Assembly (NCBI GenBank): GCA_019637555.1
Contig: JAHBVK010000001.1
Span: forward strand, 248,001 to 312,000
Length of the DNA stretch: 64,000 nucleotides
Direction of reading: 5' to 3'
Source of the DNA: Anaerolineae bacterium
GTDB lineage: Bacteria; Chloroflexota; Anaerolineae; Aggregatilineales; UBA2796
Every line of letters begins with the position of its first letter. Within the stretch, counting starts at the first letter, position 1. Below, one piece after another: positions 35,986 to 43,986 of the stretch. Under the pieces are notes generated by a model. That model did not search any database, was not told where the DNA came from, and saw only the letters and a list, made by a program, of their open reading frames with translations. A program made the translations under genes and the position numbers.

Positions 35986-37746
35986 ATGTTCGCTATCGGT
36001 GTAATCGTCCTCGCTATCGTTCTTGCGCTCAAGTTTTCTCCTAAAGATCATGATGCTCATGATGCAGGCGCAGCCAAGAAGAATGCCCATATCCAAACTG
36101 CTGGACAAATCGGCTTGTTAGGTGCGGTTGCCCTCTTCGGCGTGGACTACTTCAGTTCGTTTTTCTACGCTACAGGTGAAATGATGCACGCGCTGCACCC
36201 ACTCGGGTTGCAGAGCTATGCATGGGTGCCAGTCGTAGTCGTTGCTCTGGTCAATATCATCTTCGGTGGTCTATACATCTACGCGCTTGGTATTTTCCGT
36301 GATGGCGGTGGCAGTTACACCGCATCAATGCGCTACTTAGCTCCGGTTCTCAGCCTGATCGTTGCGGTCACGCTGCTTGAAGATTACATCCTCACTGTCG
36401 TCGTCTCAGCGCTTTCCGGCGCAGATCAGTTCCTGTCGATCACCAACAACTTCAATGCTTCGTGGATTATCCACTTTGGTATTGGTGCGGCTTTAGCGAC
36501 AGCGACATGGTTCATCACTATCCGTGGACGTGGCGAATCGGCACGGGCGGTATTTGCGCTGCTAGCGGTATTTGTCGTGCTGACGCTGATCATGGCTGGT
36601 GGTTTGGTTTACGCGGCGGCGAGCAATAGTGTCGCTCCGGTATCATCAGCAGTTATTAGCAGCGAGGCAGTACAGCACGAACCGACACTTGGTGAGGCAC
36701 TGTTTGCCCTGCTCGGCGCATCAATGAAAGGCTTAGTGGCACTGACGGGGTTGGAAGCCATGTCTAATGGCATTCAGTTCGTCAAAGATGAGGACATTAG
36801 CCCGATCCGTTGGGCGAAACGCCGTTTGCCAAAATTCTCTCGGCTGTGGAATTTCTACAGCGGCAAGGTAGGTATTGGTCGTTTCGTGCAGTCATCATTC
36901 CTATTCTACGGTGGTTTGACGACAGCCTTCGCCGCCATCTTTGCCGTACACTTCAACGTCTTTGATGGTACGGCGGGTCGCACGCTGATCGGCAACTTAG
37001 CCTTCGTCGGGTTCTCGATCTTCCCGAACGGCGACATCCTATTCGGTGCATATCAGTTGTTGAGCGTGCTGCTACTGGCTGCTGCCTCCATGACTGCATT
37101 TCAGGATACGCAGGCGACGGCATGGCGTGATGTGGCAATTGGTGAAATCCCACAGTGGGTTTGTTACCGCGACGCCAAAGGTACTTTCACGCGCTCGGTG
37201 ACCGCCACATGGGTGGTTGCGGTTTTCATCATGCTGTTAGTGGGTGGCAATACTAGCCACGCCATTCCTTTCTATGGAGTGGGTGTATTCTTGCCTATCG
37301 GAATCATGGGCTTGGCGGTACGCAGACACATCTTACTGACGATGCAAAACGCACATATACGTCGGCTTGGTGCTACCTTAGCGGCTACTGCAACGGTAAT
37401 CGCTGGTGTCGTTTTTCTAAGTCAGCTCTTCGCGCGTTGGGAAGAAGGTGGCTGGATCCGTATCTTCACCTTCACTTTCCTCTTCGGCGGTGCCCATCTC
37501 ATTCTGATGTCGCGTATCGGTAAACGTACGCCTGAGCAGATCAAGCATATTGTTATCGAGCGTGCTCGCGTACAGGGAGCGATGGCATCCATTGTTGAAT
37601 GGCAATCCTTGAAGATGCAGGAGTACCGCTACCACTTACGGACGAAAATCAATGACCTACTATTCAGACGCTTTGGCGTTCACCGTCCCGACGAGGCTGC
37701 TCCAATGGCGGCGGGTCCGTACAATCCGGCTTTACATTTGGAGTAG
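35986..37746 (+). CDS. APC-superfamily transporter, KimA-like
   Basis: About 586 residues with roughly 12 membrane helices and a soluble C-terminus of about 110. The N-terminal segment LLGAVALFGVDYFSSFFYAT resembles the F-x-x-D-x-x-S-S-x-x-YA-T signature of KimA (YdaO) potassium importers. GGGSYTASMRYLAPVLSLIV and LLEDYILTVVVSALSGADQF fit the same group; general amino-acid permeases remain an alternative. ATG 35986 has GGAG 5 bases upstream. The KdpD-N/USP gene nearby supports a potassium link. A terminator follows at 37784. Confidence 0.75.
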   Translation: MFAIGVIVLAIVLALKFSPKDHDAHDAGAAKKNAHIQTAGQIGLLGAVALFGVDYFSSFFYATGEMMHALHPLGLQSYAWVPVVVVALVNIIFGGLYIYALGIFRDGGGSYTASMRYLAPVLSLIVAVTLLEDYILTVVVSALSGADQFLSITNNFNASWIIHFGIGAALATATWFITIRGRGESARAVFALLAVFVVLTLIMAGGLVYAAASNSVAPVSSAVISSEAVQHEPTLGEALFALLGASMKGLVALTGLEAMSNGIQFVKDEDISPIRWAKRRLPKFSRLWNFYSGKVGIGRFVQSSFLFYGGLTTAFAAIFAVHFNVFDGTAGRTLIGNLAFVGFSIFPNGDILFGAYQLLSVLLLAAASMTAFQDTQATAWRDVAIGEIPQWVCYRDAKGTFTRSVTATWVVAVFIMLLVGGNTSHAIPFYGVGVFLPIGIMGLAVRRHILLTMQNAHIRRLGATLAATATVIAGVVFLSQLFARWEEGGWIRIFTFTFLFGGAHLILMSRIGKRTPEQIKHIVIERARVQGAMASIVEWQSLKMQEYRYHLRTKINDLLFRRFGVHRPDEAAPMAAGPYNPALHLE

Positions 37747-37783
37747 AGAGCAAAGTTGAATCTATCCAACAACTGAGCATCGA

Positions 37784-37822
37784 GAAGGCACATGAAGACA
37801 TCCATTCATGTGCCTTCCTTTT
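37784..37822 (+). terminator. Rho-independent terminator after the transporter
   Basis: GAAGGCACATGAA (37784-37796) pairs with TTCATGTGCCTTC (37805-37817), loop 8, then CTTTT. Confidence 0.85.
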
Positions 37823-37973
37823 CACAATGTTGTAAAAAATTAGGACAGAATTCACAAATGCTGGCATACTTTGAGGAGAAACTCATGCTATATTGCTAGA
37901 GGAAGTACAAACGAATCCTAAAGCCAGGTTAGACAAGACAACGTGATAGCAAGCAAAATTGACGAGGTTTCCT

Positions 37974-38540
37974 ATGTTAACCCAAATTAACAACGAGGTC
38001 CTCGGCATCATCAATAGACACTTCGAAGAACTGCGTCGCTATACTACTTTTACGGTGCCAACATCGCGTGAAGTTGCTACCTATATAAAGGAGATAGTAA
38101 AGAAGCTTTCTACACTTTCATTGTATGATCCTGAACTGGTTACCGAACATCTCTATCGGGAGGTTCGTGAGCTGCTTACTCATTTAGAGGAGTTCTTGCA
38201 TGAAATGGGGCAACCCATGGACGCTGAATTTCGTTTCACTTGTCTAGGGCAGCTATGGCAATACGTTAGTGATTGGTGCACTGATGTCGAACGCCAGAAC
38301 TTGCCACTAGATCAAGAAGTGTGGTCGTTGATTTCACCAGCAGCACCCGACTGTCTTGAACATTTGGGTGATGGCTATTACGAAGCCAAGTGGTGGCATC
38401 CAGTACCCATGATGGACGTTGAAATCTTATCTCGCACTGAATACGTAACAACCTATGGGCAACCCTATGAGCCGAAAGGCATGCCTAACGGACTGGCGCT
38501 ACGATTCCGTGTTCAACCATTCTTAGACGCTGCCCTCTAA
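37974..38540 (+). CDS. Small protein of unknown function
   Basis: 188 residues from ATG 37974, GAGG 6 bases upstream. The N-terminal half is helical (IINRHFEELRRYTTFTV, LLTHLEEFLHEMGQPMD); the C-terminal half has several Trp and Tyr residues (GDGYYEAKWWHPVPMMDVEI). No signal, membrane helix or known motif. A terminator on each side (37784 and 38567) makes it a single-gene unit. Confidence 0.65.
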   Translation: MLTQINNEVLGIINRHFEELRRYTTFTVPTSREVATYIKEIVKKLSTLSLYDPELVTEHLYREVRELLTHLEEFLHEMGQPMDAEFRFTCLGQLWQYVSDWCTDVERQNLPLDQEVWSLISPAAPDCLEHLGDGYYEAKWWHPVPMMDVEILSRTEYVTTYGQPYEPKGMPNGLALRFRVQPFLDAAL

Positions 38541-38566
38541 CTCGATCATTTCAATCGCGCTGGGGG

Positions 38567-38601
38567 AAAGGGATGAACTGCCAACAGATCATCCCTTTTT
38601 T
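38567..38601 (+). terminator. Rho-independent terminator after the small protein gene
   Basis: AAAGGGATGA (38567-38576) pairs with TCATCCCTTT (38589-38598), loop 12, with the T-tract reaching 38601. Confidence 0.85.
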
Positions 38602-38880
38602 ATTTGAGTTTACCCATTAAGTGATCCCCAACACGCAGCGCTTGTGCCGCAATTGTGAGCGTAGGATTGAGCGCAGCAGAAGAAGGGAAGAACGAGCTAT
38701 CTACCACGTAGAGATTCTCAACATCATGCGTCTTACAGTTCCGATCGAGAACTGATGTTTCTGGATCATTACCAAAACGCAACGTGCCACCTTGATGCGG
38801 ATTACTAGCTATCTAGCTTGTCGCGTAAGCACAACAGCATAGCCTGCTGCTCGCATCATCCGACTCCTATCCAGAAAGTA
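38600..38880 (-). pseudogene. C-terminal remnant of a GMC oxidoreductase
   Basis: The last about 70 codons read SNPHQGGTLRFGNDPETSVL, HDVENLYVVDSSFFPSSAAL and NPTLTIAAQALRVGDHL. This is the C-terminal GMC domain with the His-x-x-Gly and Asn-Pro-Thr motifs that carry the catalytic residues and flavin contact. Just upstream a second frame reads MMRAAGYAVVLTRQ and then stops, with a GCTAGATAGCTAG duplication at the break. Before that only stops are found. The remaining 400 or so residues of the enzyme are missing, so this is a decayed remnant of a flavin-dependent alcohol or sugar oxidase. Confidence 0.8.
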
Positions 38881-38984
38881 TCCTTAACTCTTCCATTGTT
38901 TATGAACTCTCTCTACACACCGTTGACTTACGCTATGGAAGCAACGCAAGCATAACCACTGGAATGGTTAAAGGAGTATTGGAA

Positions 38985-39455
38985 ATGCGTAGTGTAATTA
39001 GCAAAATCGTGGCAGTTGCAGTGATCTTTGCAAGTATTGTTGGAGCGTCTTTCGTCCCTGCGCTGGCGGACGGTGGAGGCAGCCCTTTTAGCGCTGGCGA
39101 TGGGCGCTATGCCCCGATGACCGGGGATCGTATCGCGGTATACGTGCAAGACAGTGATGTAGCAGTCTGGGGTATCGATGGCAATCTGGTTGGTTTCCCG
39201 CTAACTACTTTTAGTTTGAGTGAGCTGGAAAAGGAAACCAGCGTGACCCATATCGTCAACGGAGGCACGGTAACGTTGACCAAGCTTTCTGATCCGGTGC
39301 TAGTCGAAGGTTATGCCAACTACGACGCGACTGAAATGATCACGCAGGTTGAGACGCCGTCTGTGTATGTGGTTTCGTGGACTGATAGTGTCTATGGCGC
39401 CAATGGCAGCGGTGCTTTCAGCAAGACGTTTGAGGCGACCTACCTTGCCCAGTAG
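38985..39455 (+). CDS. Small secreted protein of unknown function
   Basis: 156 residues from ATG 38985, AGGAG 8 bases upstream. A clear signal peptide (SKIVAVAVIFASIVGASFVP, cleavage after ALA). The mature part is beta-rich and opens with DGGGSPFSAGDGRYAPMTGD. No Cys. No family recognised. Terminator at 39494. Confidence 0.75.
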   Translation: MRSVISKIVAVAVIFASIVGASFVPALADGGGSPFSAGDGRYAPMTGDRIAVYVQDSDVAVWGIDGNLVGFPLTTFSLSELEKETSVTHIVNGGTVTLTKLSDPVLVEGYANYDATEMITQVETPSVYVVSWTDSVYGANGSGAFSKTFEATYLAQ

Positions 39456-39493
39456 CGAGCGCGTAGTCGAGCCGCTCAACCTTTAAGGTAAGT

Positions 39494-39529
39494 ATGAAGG
39501 GGTTGCATGGTATGACCCCTTCATCTTTT
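39494..39529 (+). terminator. Rho-independent terminator after the secreted protein gene
   Basis: ATGAAGGGGT (39494-39503) pairs with ACCCCTTCAT (39515-39524), loop 11, then CTTTTG. It sits just beside the stop of the convergent DUF336 gene. Confidence 0.8.
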
Positions 39530-39533
39530 GTAT

Positions 39534-39947
39534 TTATGCCTTCTCGATCACATCTGCGCCAAGGCGTGCCAGTACCATATCTTCTTCTTCTGGCAAGCCA
39601 CTGACCGCAACCGCTCCAATAACTTTGCCCTCATACCGAATAGGAACGCCACCACCCCACCCCGTGAAGCGAGGATCGCCGAAATTGGTCATAGGAAAGT
39701 TCTTTTGACGGGATGATTCACCGATTTCACGGCTTGGCTTGCGCTCGCGGCTGGCGCTGAATGCCTTATTAATAGCAATTGTGATCGACTGCAATGGGCA
39801 TCCATCGGTACGTAAGAAAGCGACTAGCTCCCCATGTGCATCGGCAATCGCTACCGCCGCGCCCTTGTTGTCTTTTTCCAGTTCTGACTGAATGGTTGCA
39901 ATGATCCTTTGTGCATCGTGATGCGACAAATTGTACGTTTGATACAT
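39534..39947 (-). CDS. DUF336 (GlcG/HbpS-like) protein
   Basis: 137 residues. DUF336 proteins include the haem-binding HbpS and GlcG. Typical blocks: GAAVAIADAHGELVAFLRTD, AINKAFSASRERKPSREIGE, and GGGVPIRYEGKVIGAVAVSG. Cytoplasmic, no signal. It follows the PfkB sugar kinase by 8 bases and is probably cotranscribed. The function here is not clear. Confidence 0.85.
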   Translation of the reverse strand: MYQTYNLSHHDAQRIIATIQSELEKDNKGAAVAIADAHGELVAFLRTDGCPLQSITIAINKAFSASRERKPSREIGESSRQKNFPMTNFGDPRFTGWGGGVPIRYEGKVIGAVAVSGLPEEEDMVLARLGADVIEKA

Positions 39948-39955
39948 AAATTCCC

Positions 39956-40939
39956 CTATCTAAGAAGCATTGTAGAATTTTGGCTGTTCATCAACTGTAA
40001 TACGTCGGAACGCCCTAACCGGAAAATATCCCCTGCCAGCGTCAATTGAAGTGCGCTGATCGCTACGCCATAACGAATGCCAAGTGCGAAATTGTTTTCC
40101 AGTAGTCCGCAAATGACGCCAGCCGCGAAGGCATCTCCTGCGCCGATGCGATCCACAATCTGCACTGTATATCCGGATGCTTCAATGATTTCGCCTGCGT
40201 AGTAGCCAAGCGCACCCTTCTCACCAATAGTGAGTCCGATTTGCTCGACGCCGAATCGCTCATGTAGCGCTTTGATCTTTGCCGTTGGTTCGCCCCTAAT
40301 TCCGAAAATATTCTCGGCATCACGTTGATTGATCAGCAGTGTTGAGACCTTAGCAAGCAGCGGCGTCAGCTTCTCGCGGCATGTTTCCGCCGACCATAAC
40401 AATGCCCGATAGTTGACATCAAAGACGACGTGAACACCTTCCTTTTGGGCTGTGTCAATGAGGTGTGTTAGCAAGGCATAGCAGCCATCCGACAGCGCTG
40501 CCGTAATGCCCGTCAGGTGCAGAATGCGTGCTTTACCGACCAGTGTGTCGTCAAACGTGAAAGGGGTCATTTTGCTGGTGGCGCTGTGCTGGCGATCATA
40601 GACAACGCGCGTCGGACGAGGTGCGGATCCAAATTCCAAAAAGTAAGTACCTACTCGATCTTCACTCGTCCAAACGACATTGCTACAGTCCACACCGTAA
40701 CTTGTCAGCGTTCGCGTTAGGCGTTGACCGAGCGTGTTATTCGTTAGTCGTGAAAACCAGCCTGATCGAAAGCCCATTTGGGCGACAGCAACGGCGACAT
40801 TACTCTCCGCGCCAGCAATCGCAACATCGAAGGTAGGGGCATCAATCAGCAGTTGATCTGCCTTTACAGAGAAGCGCAGCATCGACTCGCCGACGGTCAA
40901 AAGATCGTAGGGTTTTTGAGAGTTTGAAATTGTAGTCAT
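39956..40939 (-). CDS. PfkB-family sugar kinase (2-keto-3-deoxygluconate kinase type)
   Basis: About 327 residues. PfkB signatures: DLLTVGESMLRFSV at the N-terminus, AGAESNVAVAVAQMGFRSGW (the first PfkB pattern) and VDRIGAGDAFAAGVICGLLE with the catalytic Asp and anion hole (GAGD). The tail of the sequence and substrate loop match 2-keto-3-deoxygluconate kinases, but other sugar substrates are possible. Start uncertain: ATG 40939 preferred, 40954 and 40975 possible. Together with the DUF336 gene it could act in sugar-acid breakdown (inference). Confidence 0.8.
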   Translation of the reverse strand: MTTISNSQKPYDLLTVGESMLRFSVKADQLLIDAPTFDVAIAGAESNVAVAVAQMGFRSGWFSRLTNNTLGQRLTRTLTSYGVDCSNVVWTSEDRVGTYFLEFGSAPRPTRVVYDRQHSATSKMTPFTFDDTLVGKARILHLTGITAALSDGCYALLTHLIDTAQKEGVHVVFDVNYRALLWSAETCREKLTPLLAKVSTLLINQRDAENIFGIRGEPTAKIKALHERFGVEQIGLTIGEKGALGYYAGEIIEASGYTVQIVDRIGAGDAFAAGVICGLLENNFALGIRYGVAISALQLTLAGDIFRLGRSDVLQLMNSQNSTMLLR

Positions 40940-41011
40940 GAAATCATGGTACATCGGCAGTGACAATACTCGCAAATGTCTATTGCTTGACGTTTTCTTA
41001 AGCGATGGCAG

Positions 41012-42712
41012 CTAAAAGAATTCACGCAGCGGTAGAGTCAACAGCCAGATCGCCCCATCTCGCGCATCCACATAGACGATGTGACGTCCATCTGGCGAAA
41101 TTTCCCAGTCCGCTACCGCAATACTGATGGTTTGAAACTTGGGTAGAGACAGAGGATGTTGTGCTCCGGTCTCGATGTTGAACTCGACCAAGGACATTTG
41201 CGCTTCCCCAAAGGGGATGTATATCAGCGAAGTACTGTCGCGCCAGCGCCAACCACCGAAGAAGGGCAGTTTTTGTGGCACAGCACCGGGTTGAGTTTCC
41301 AGCAGATACAAGCCGTTACGATCAGGGGCATCTTGTAGGATCAATGCATACAGCAAGTAGCGACCACCCGGCGATACCGATAGCGAGCGCATGAAGTCGT
41401 TCTTGATTAGTGGTTTGATCTCACCAGTACTCAATGTCAAGATCGAAAGCTGTACCCGCTGTGAGCGCACTTCTGATTCGCCGATTAAAATGCGATCATC
41501 GTCTAGCCAGCGAACTGATCCACCACTTTGTACGCGGATCAAATTCGCATCGCCTGTCGGTACGTCAGCTACCCAAATCTCTGTTCTCGGCGCGATTTCG
41601 CCGGGGATGTCATCTGCCGGGCGAACATGCCACAGGAGTTTGCTGCTATTGGGTGAAAACTGTGGGTTTGCGCCGCGTGTAATTAAGGGGAATCGTTTGC
41701 CATCAAGCAAGTGAATTAGTGTGGTTGTATTGCCGATTCGACGCACTTCATATTCCCCATTAGGAGAAGTGAGGGCGGGCGGTGCGTCTTCGACTATTGT
41801 TGCTGTGCCGGAGGCGGTAATACTGCGGACAATACTAGTGTCACGTTCGGCGTCAGCATCTAGATATAGCACCGACTTACTATCCACTGACCAGAATGGC
41901 TGTGTGCAGCAGCCGGGCATAGTCAATCTTCGCATTGCAAGCGGCGCATCGACATTGATTACAGGTGCCTTCGCCACAGGTAAGGTCAATGCAGGTGCTT
42001 GAAAGCGGTACGCGGGGGGAAATGTTTCAGCAAAACGGTTGATAGCATCGCCATTGAACTGCACTTCCGGCTGATCGGTTATCCGTTGCCACCGATTCGG
42101 GCGTCGTAATTCTTTAGCAAAGGCTGTGGCTTCAGGCTGATGCAGACTGTAAAGCATATCCCAATCGGCGTTAATCAACATGGCGGGGTTATAGGCAACG
42201 CGATAGTCCAAACTACGGATTTCTAAATGCAAATGAGGACGTGATTCGCAGTTGTAGTCGGGATCACCTGTGACAGCAATCGGATCACCGCGTCGGACAG
42301 GTGTACCGGGTAGTAATGTGGGACGATCACGCAAATGCCCATAGACTGAGACATAGCCTAATGCTTCGTGCTTGATCACGATAGTGTGTGGTAACGCGCC
42401 AAACGTCGGATTGTCGATCTTGTCAACCACACCATCGGCAATAGCGACGACTGTTGTACCGCAGCGTGCCTCGAAATCCATGCCGAAATGTAAACCCTGT
42501 CCCGCCGCATACCAATATTTTCCGAAGTTGTATGCCTCCGTCGTGTTCCCGAAAAACTGCTCGAACATCCATGTCGCTGAACCTGAAGCTTCGTTGAAGG
42601 GCAGCGAAAAAGGACGAGCACTATTAGGTTGTGCTGCGGAGATGGAATTGGTCGGCAAATCTAGCAGCATTACCAGAAAAATAGCAGCGCATAGACTCAG
42701 CGCATTTTTCAT
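41012..42712 (-). CDS. Secreted M23 peptidase with C-terminal beta-propeller
   Basis: 566 residues from ATG 42712, signal peptide MKNALSLCAAIFLVMLLDLP. Residues about 30-180 form an M23 (LytM-like) zinc endopeptidase domain with GLHFGMDFEARCG (His and Asp), SVYGHLRDRP and RPHLHLEIRS. From about 230 onwards there are WD40/TolB-like blades (FWSVDSKSVLYLDADAERDT, NPQFSPNSSKLLWHVRPADD, SVSPGGRYLLYALILQDAP, WEISPDGRHIVYVDARDGAI). The peptidase would cut wall peptides, the propeller would bind a partner or substrate. The fusion is unusual. Confidence 0.85.
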   Translation of the reverse strand: MKNALSLCAAIFLVMLLDLPTNSISAAQPNSARPFSLPFNEASGSATWMFEQFFGNTTEAYNFGKYWYAAGQGLHFGMDFEARCGTTVVAIADGVVDKIDNPTFGALPHTIVIKHEALGYVSVYGHLRDRPTLLPGTPVRRGDPIAVTGDPDYNCESRPHLHLEIRSLDYRVAYNPAMLINADWDMLYSLHQPEATAFAKELRRPNRWQRITDQPEVQFNGDAINRFAETFPPAYRFQAPALTLPVAKAPVINVDAPLAMRRLTMPGCCTQPFWSVDSKSVLYLDADAERDTSIVRSITASGTATIVEDAPPALTSPNGEYEVRRIGNTTTLIHLLDGKRFPLITRGANPQFSPNSSKLLWHVRPADDIPGEIAPRTEIWVADVPTGDANLIRVQSGGSVRWLDDDRILIGESEVRSQRVQLSILTLSTGEIKPLIKNDFMRSLSVSPGGRYLLYALILQDAPDRNGLYLLETQPGAVPQKLPFFGGWRWRDSTSLIYIPFGEAQMSLVEFNIETGAQHPLSLPKFQTISIAVADWEISPDGRHIVYVDARDGAIWLLTLPLREFF

Positions 42713-42863
42713 CCTTAACCCTCTTGTATGAGTCGCTTTATTGGACAGTATCACAGCTCCATAAATTTTCTATGAATTCAGCTTGGTAACATGGTGAAGT
42801 TTAACTGTTCTACCTTACAATAGGCGTTAATGGACATGTGAAATGAATTAGCGGTAATCGCCT

Positions 42864-43253
42864 ATGCCAGAGCAAAACTCCTATCAAGCCCTAATCGTTG
42901 ACGATAATTGGTTCAACCGTGATGTTTCTGCCATCGCACTTAAGCATGTAGGGTATAGCGTAACAGAAGCTTCCAATGCGCGTGACGCGCTAAGTTTGTT
43001 GGAACAGCATCGCTTCGATCTTTTGGTTCTCGATCTTGCCATGCCAGAAATGGATGGCGCGACGATGCTGCGTATGCTTAAAGAGCGTGGCGACCATCGC
43101 AGTATGCGTGTGGTGGTAATGACGGCAAATCCGCACATGACTACTGATCAGGTGGATGCAGATGCCGATTATGTAATGTTCAAGCCTATCAACATTGGCG
43201 ACTTCGCCCATCTAGCCTACCGTTTACAAGAAGGCATGGCGCGTAAACAATAA
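42864..43253 (+). CDS. Single-domain response regulator
   Basis: 129 residues, CheY-like receiver only. IVDDNWFNRDVS supplies the acidic pair, LLVLDLAMPEMDG the phospho-acceptor Asp, VVVMTAN the Thr and MFKPIN the Lys. No output domain. It has no kinase beside it on the same strand; the HK at 45936 and the PAS/HATPase at 4175 are candidates. Terminator at 43292. Confidence 0.9.
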   Translation: MPEQNSYQALIVDDNWFNRDVSAIALKHVGYSVTEASNARDALSLLEQHRFDLLVLDLAMPEMDGATMLRMLKERGDHRSMRVVVMTANPHMTTDQVDADADYVMFKPINIGDFAHLAYRLQEGMARKQ

Positions 43254-43272
43254 GATCACCTTAAACGTTATG

Positions 43273-43923
43273 CTAAATCGCAACGTCTAACAAAGAGCTA
43301 CACCACCGGTAGCTCTTTTGTTTATATAGCGTCTGGTAGCGATTGAGGCGATCAACAATCCAGCATTCGAGACCGCAGTTATCGGCAAATTCACCATCTG
43401 ACCATGGATCGTCACCGATCATGACTGCCCCAACATCGGCTATGTCCTGATGTTTGATGATAACTGCATCCCACAAACCACGTTGCGGTTTCGGCTGGCA
43501 ATCGCTGAACATTTTCGGCGTATAGATTCCCACAACCTGCTGTTCTATATTCAACATTTTCGCCAGCTTCGGCGCGCGGTTATTGTTAGACACGATGATG
43601 ATCTGATGTTGAGCTGTACGCAACCGTTCGAAGAAAGCAGATACTTCTGGAAACAGTTCTGGCTGATAGCCGTTGAGTACATCGTTGATCAGTCTATCCT
43701 GCAACTCCGGCGACCAGTTCATTTCGGTAAAGAAGTCGCGTACAATTGGCAATAGATCAAATTCTTGATTGCTGCGCTGCTGCGCTCTCAGAACAGCGCT
43801 ATCAAGCTGCGACTGGGTATACCTCAAGCGATGTTCTGCGATCAGACGCGGAATTGCGTGGTCGAGCGCCCACGTCATCGGTCCGCTGGCGATAGTATCG
43901 TCAAAGTCAAGAAGCCAATACAT
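43273..43923 (-). CDS. HAD-family hydrolase
   Basis: 216 residues. Motif I LLDFDDT, motif II IIIVSNNN, Lys in PKPQRGLW and motif IV MIGDDPWSDGEFA. Its cap is helical. Likely a phosphatase; the substrate is unknown. It is the last gene of the minus-strand block that includes the diterpene genes, 63 bases after the Rv3378c-like gene, so a link to a prenyl-phosphate is possible but unproven. Its end overlaps the terminator at 43292 of the convergent response regulator. Confidence 0.8.
   Translation of the reverse strand: MYWLLDFDDTIASGPMTWALDHAIPRLIAEHRLRYTQSQLDSAVLRAQQRSNQEFDLLPIVRDFFTEMNWSPELQDRLINDVLNGYQPELFPEVSAFFERLRTAQHQIIIVSNNNRAPKLAKMLNIEQQVVGIYTPKMFSDCQPKPQRGLWDAVIIKHQDIADVGAVMIGDDPWSDGEFADNCGLECWIVDRLNRYQTLYKQKSYRWCSSLLDVAI
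43292..43319 (+). terminator. Rho-independent terminator for the response regulator, inside the HAD gene end
   Basis: AAAGAGCTAC (43292-43301) pairs with GTAGCTCTTT (43309-43318), loop 7, followed by TTTTG pattern at its end. It lies inside the last codons of the convergent HAD gene. Confidence 0.75.
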
Positions 43924-43986
43924 AGCGTTCGTTGCCCTGTGAACTTAGAGGTTAATCTACATCCGATGGAACTATTGTGCTCGATA

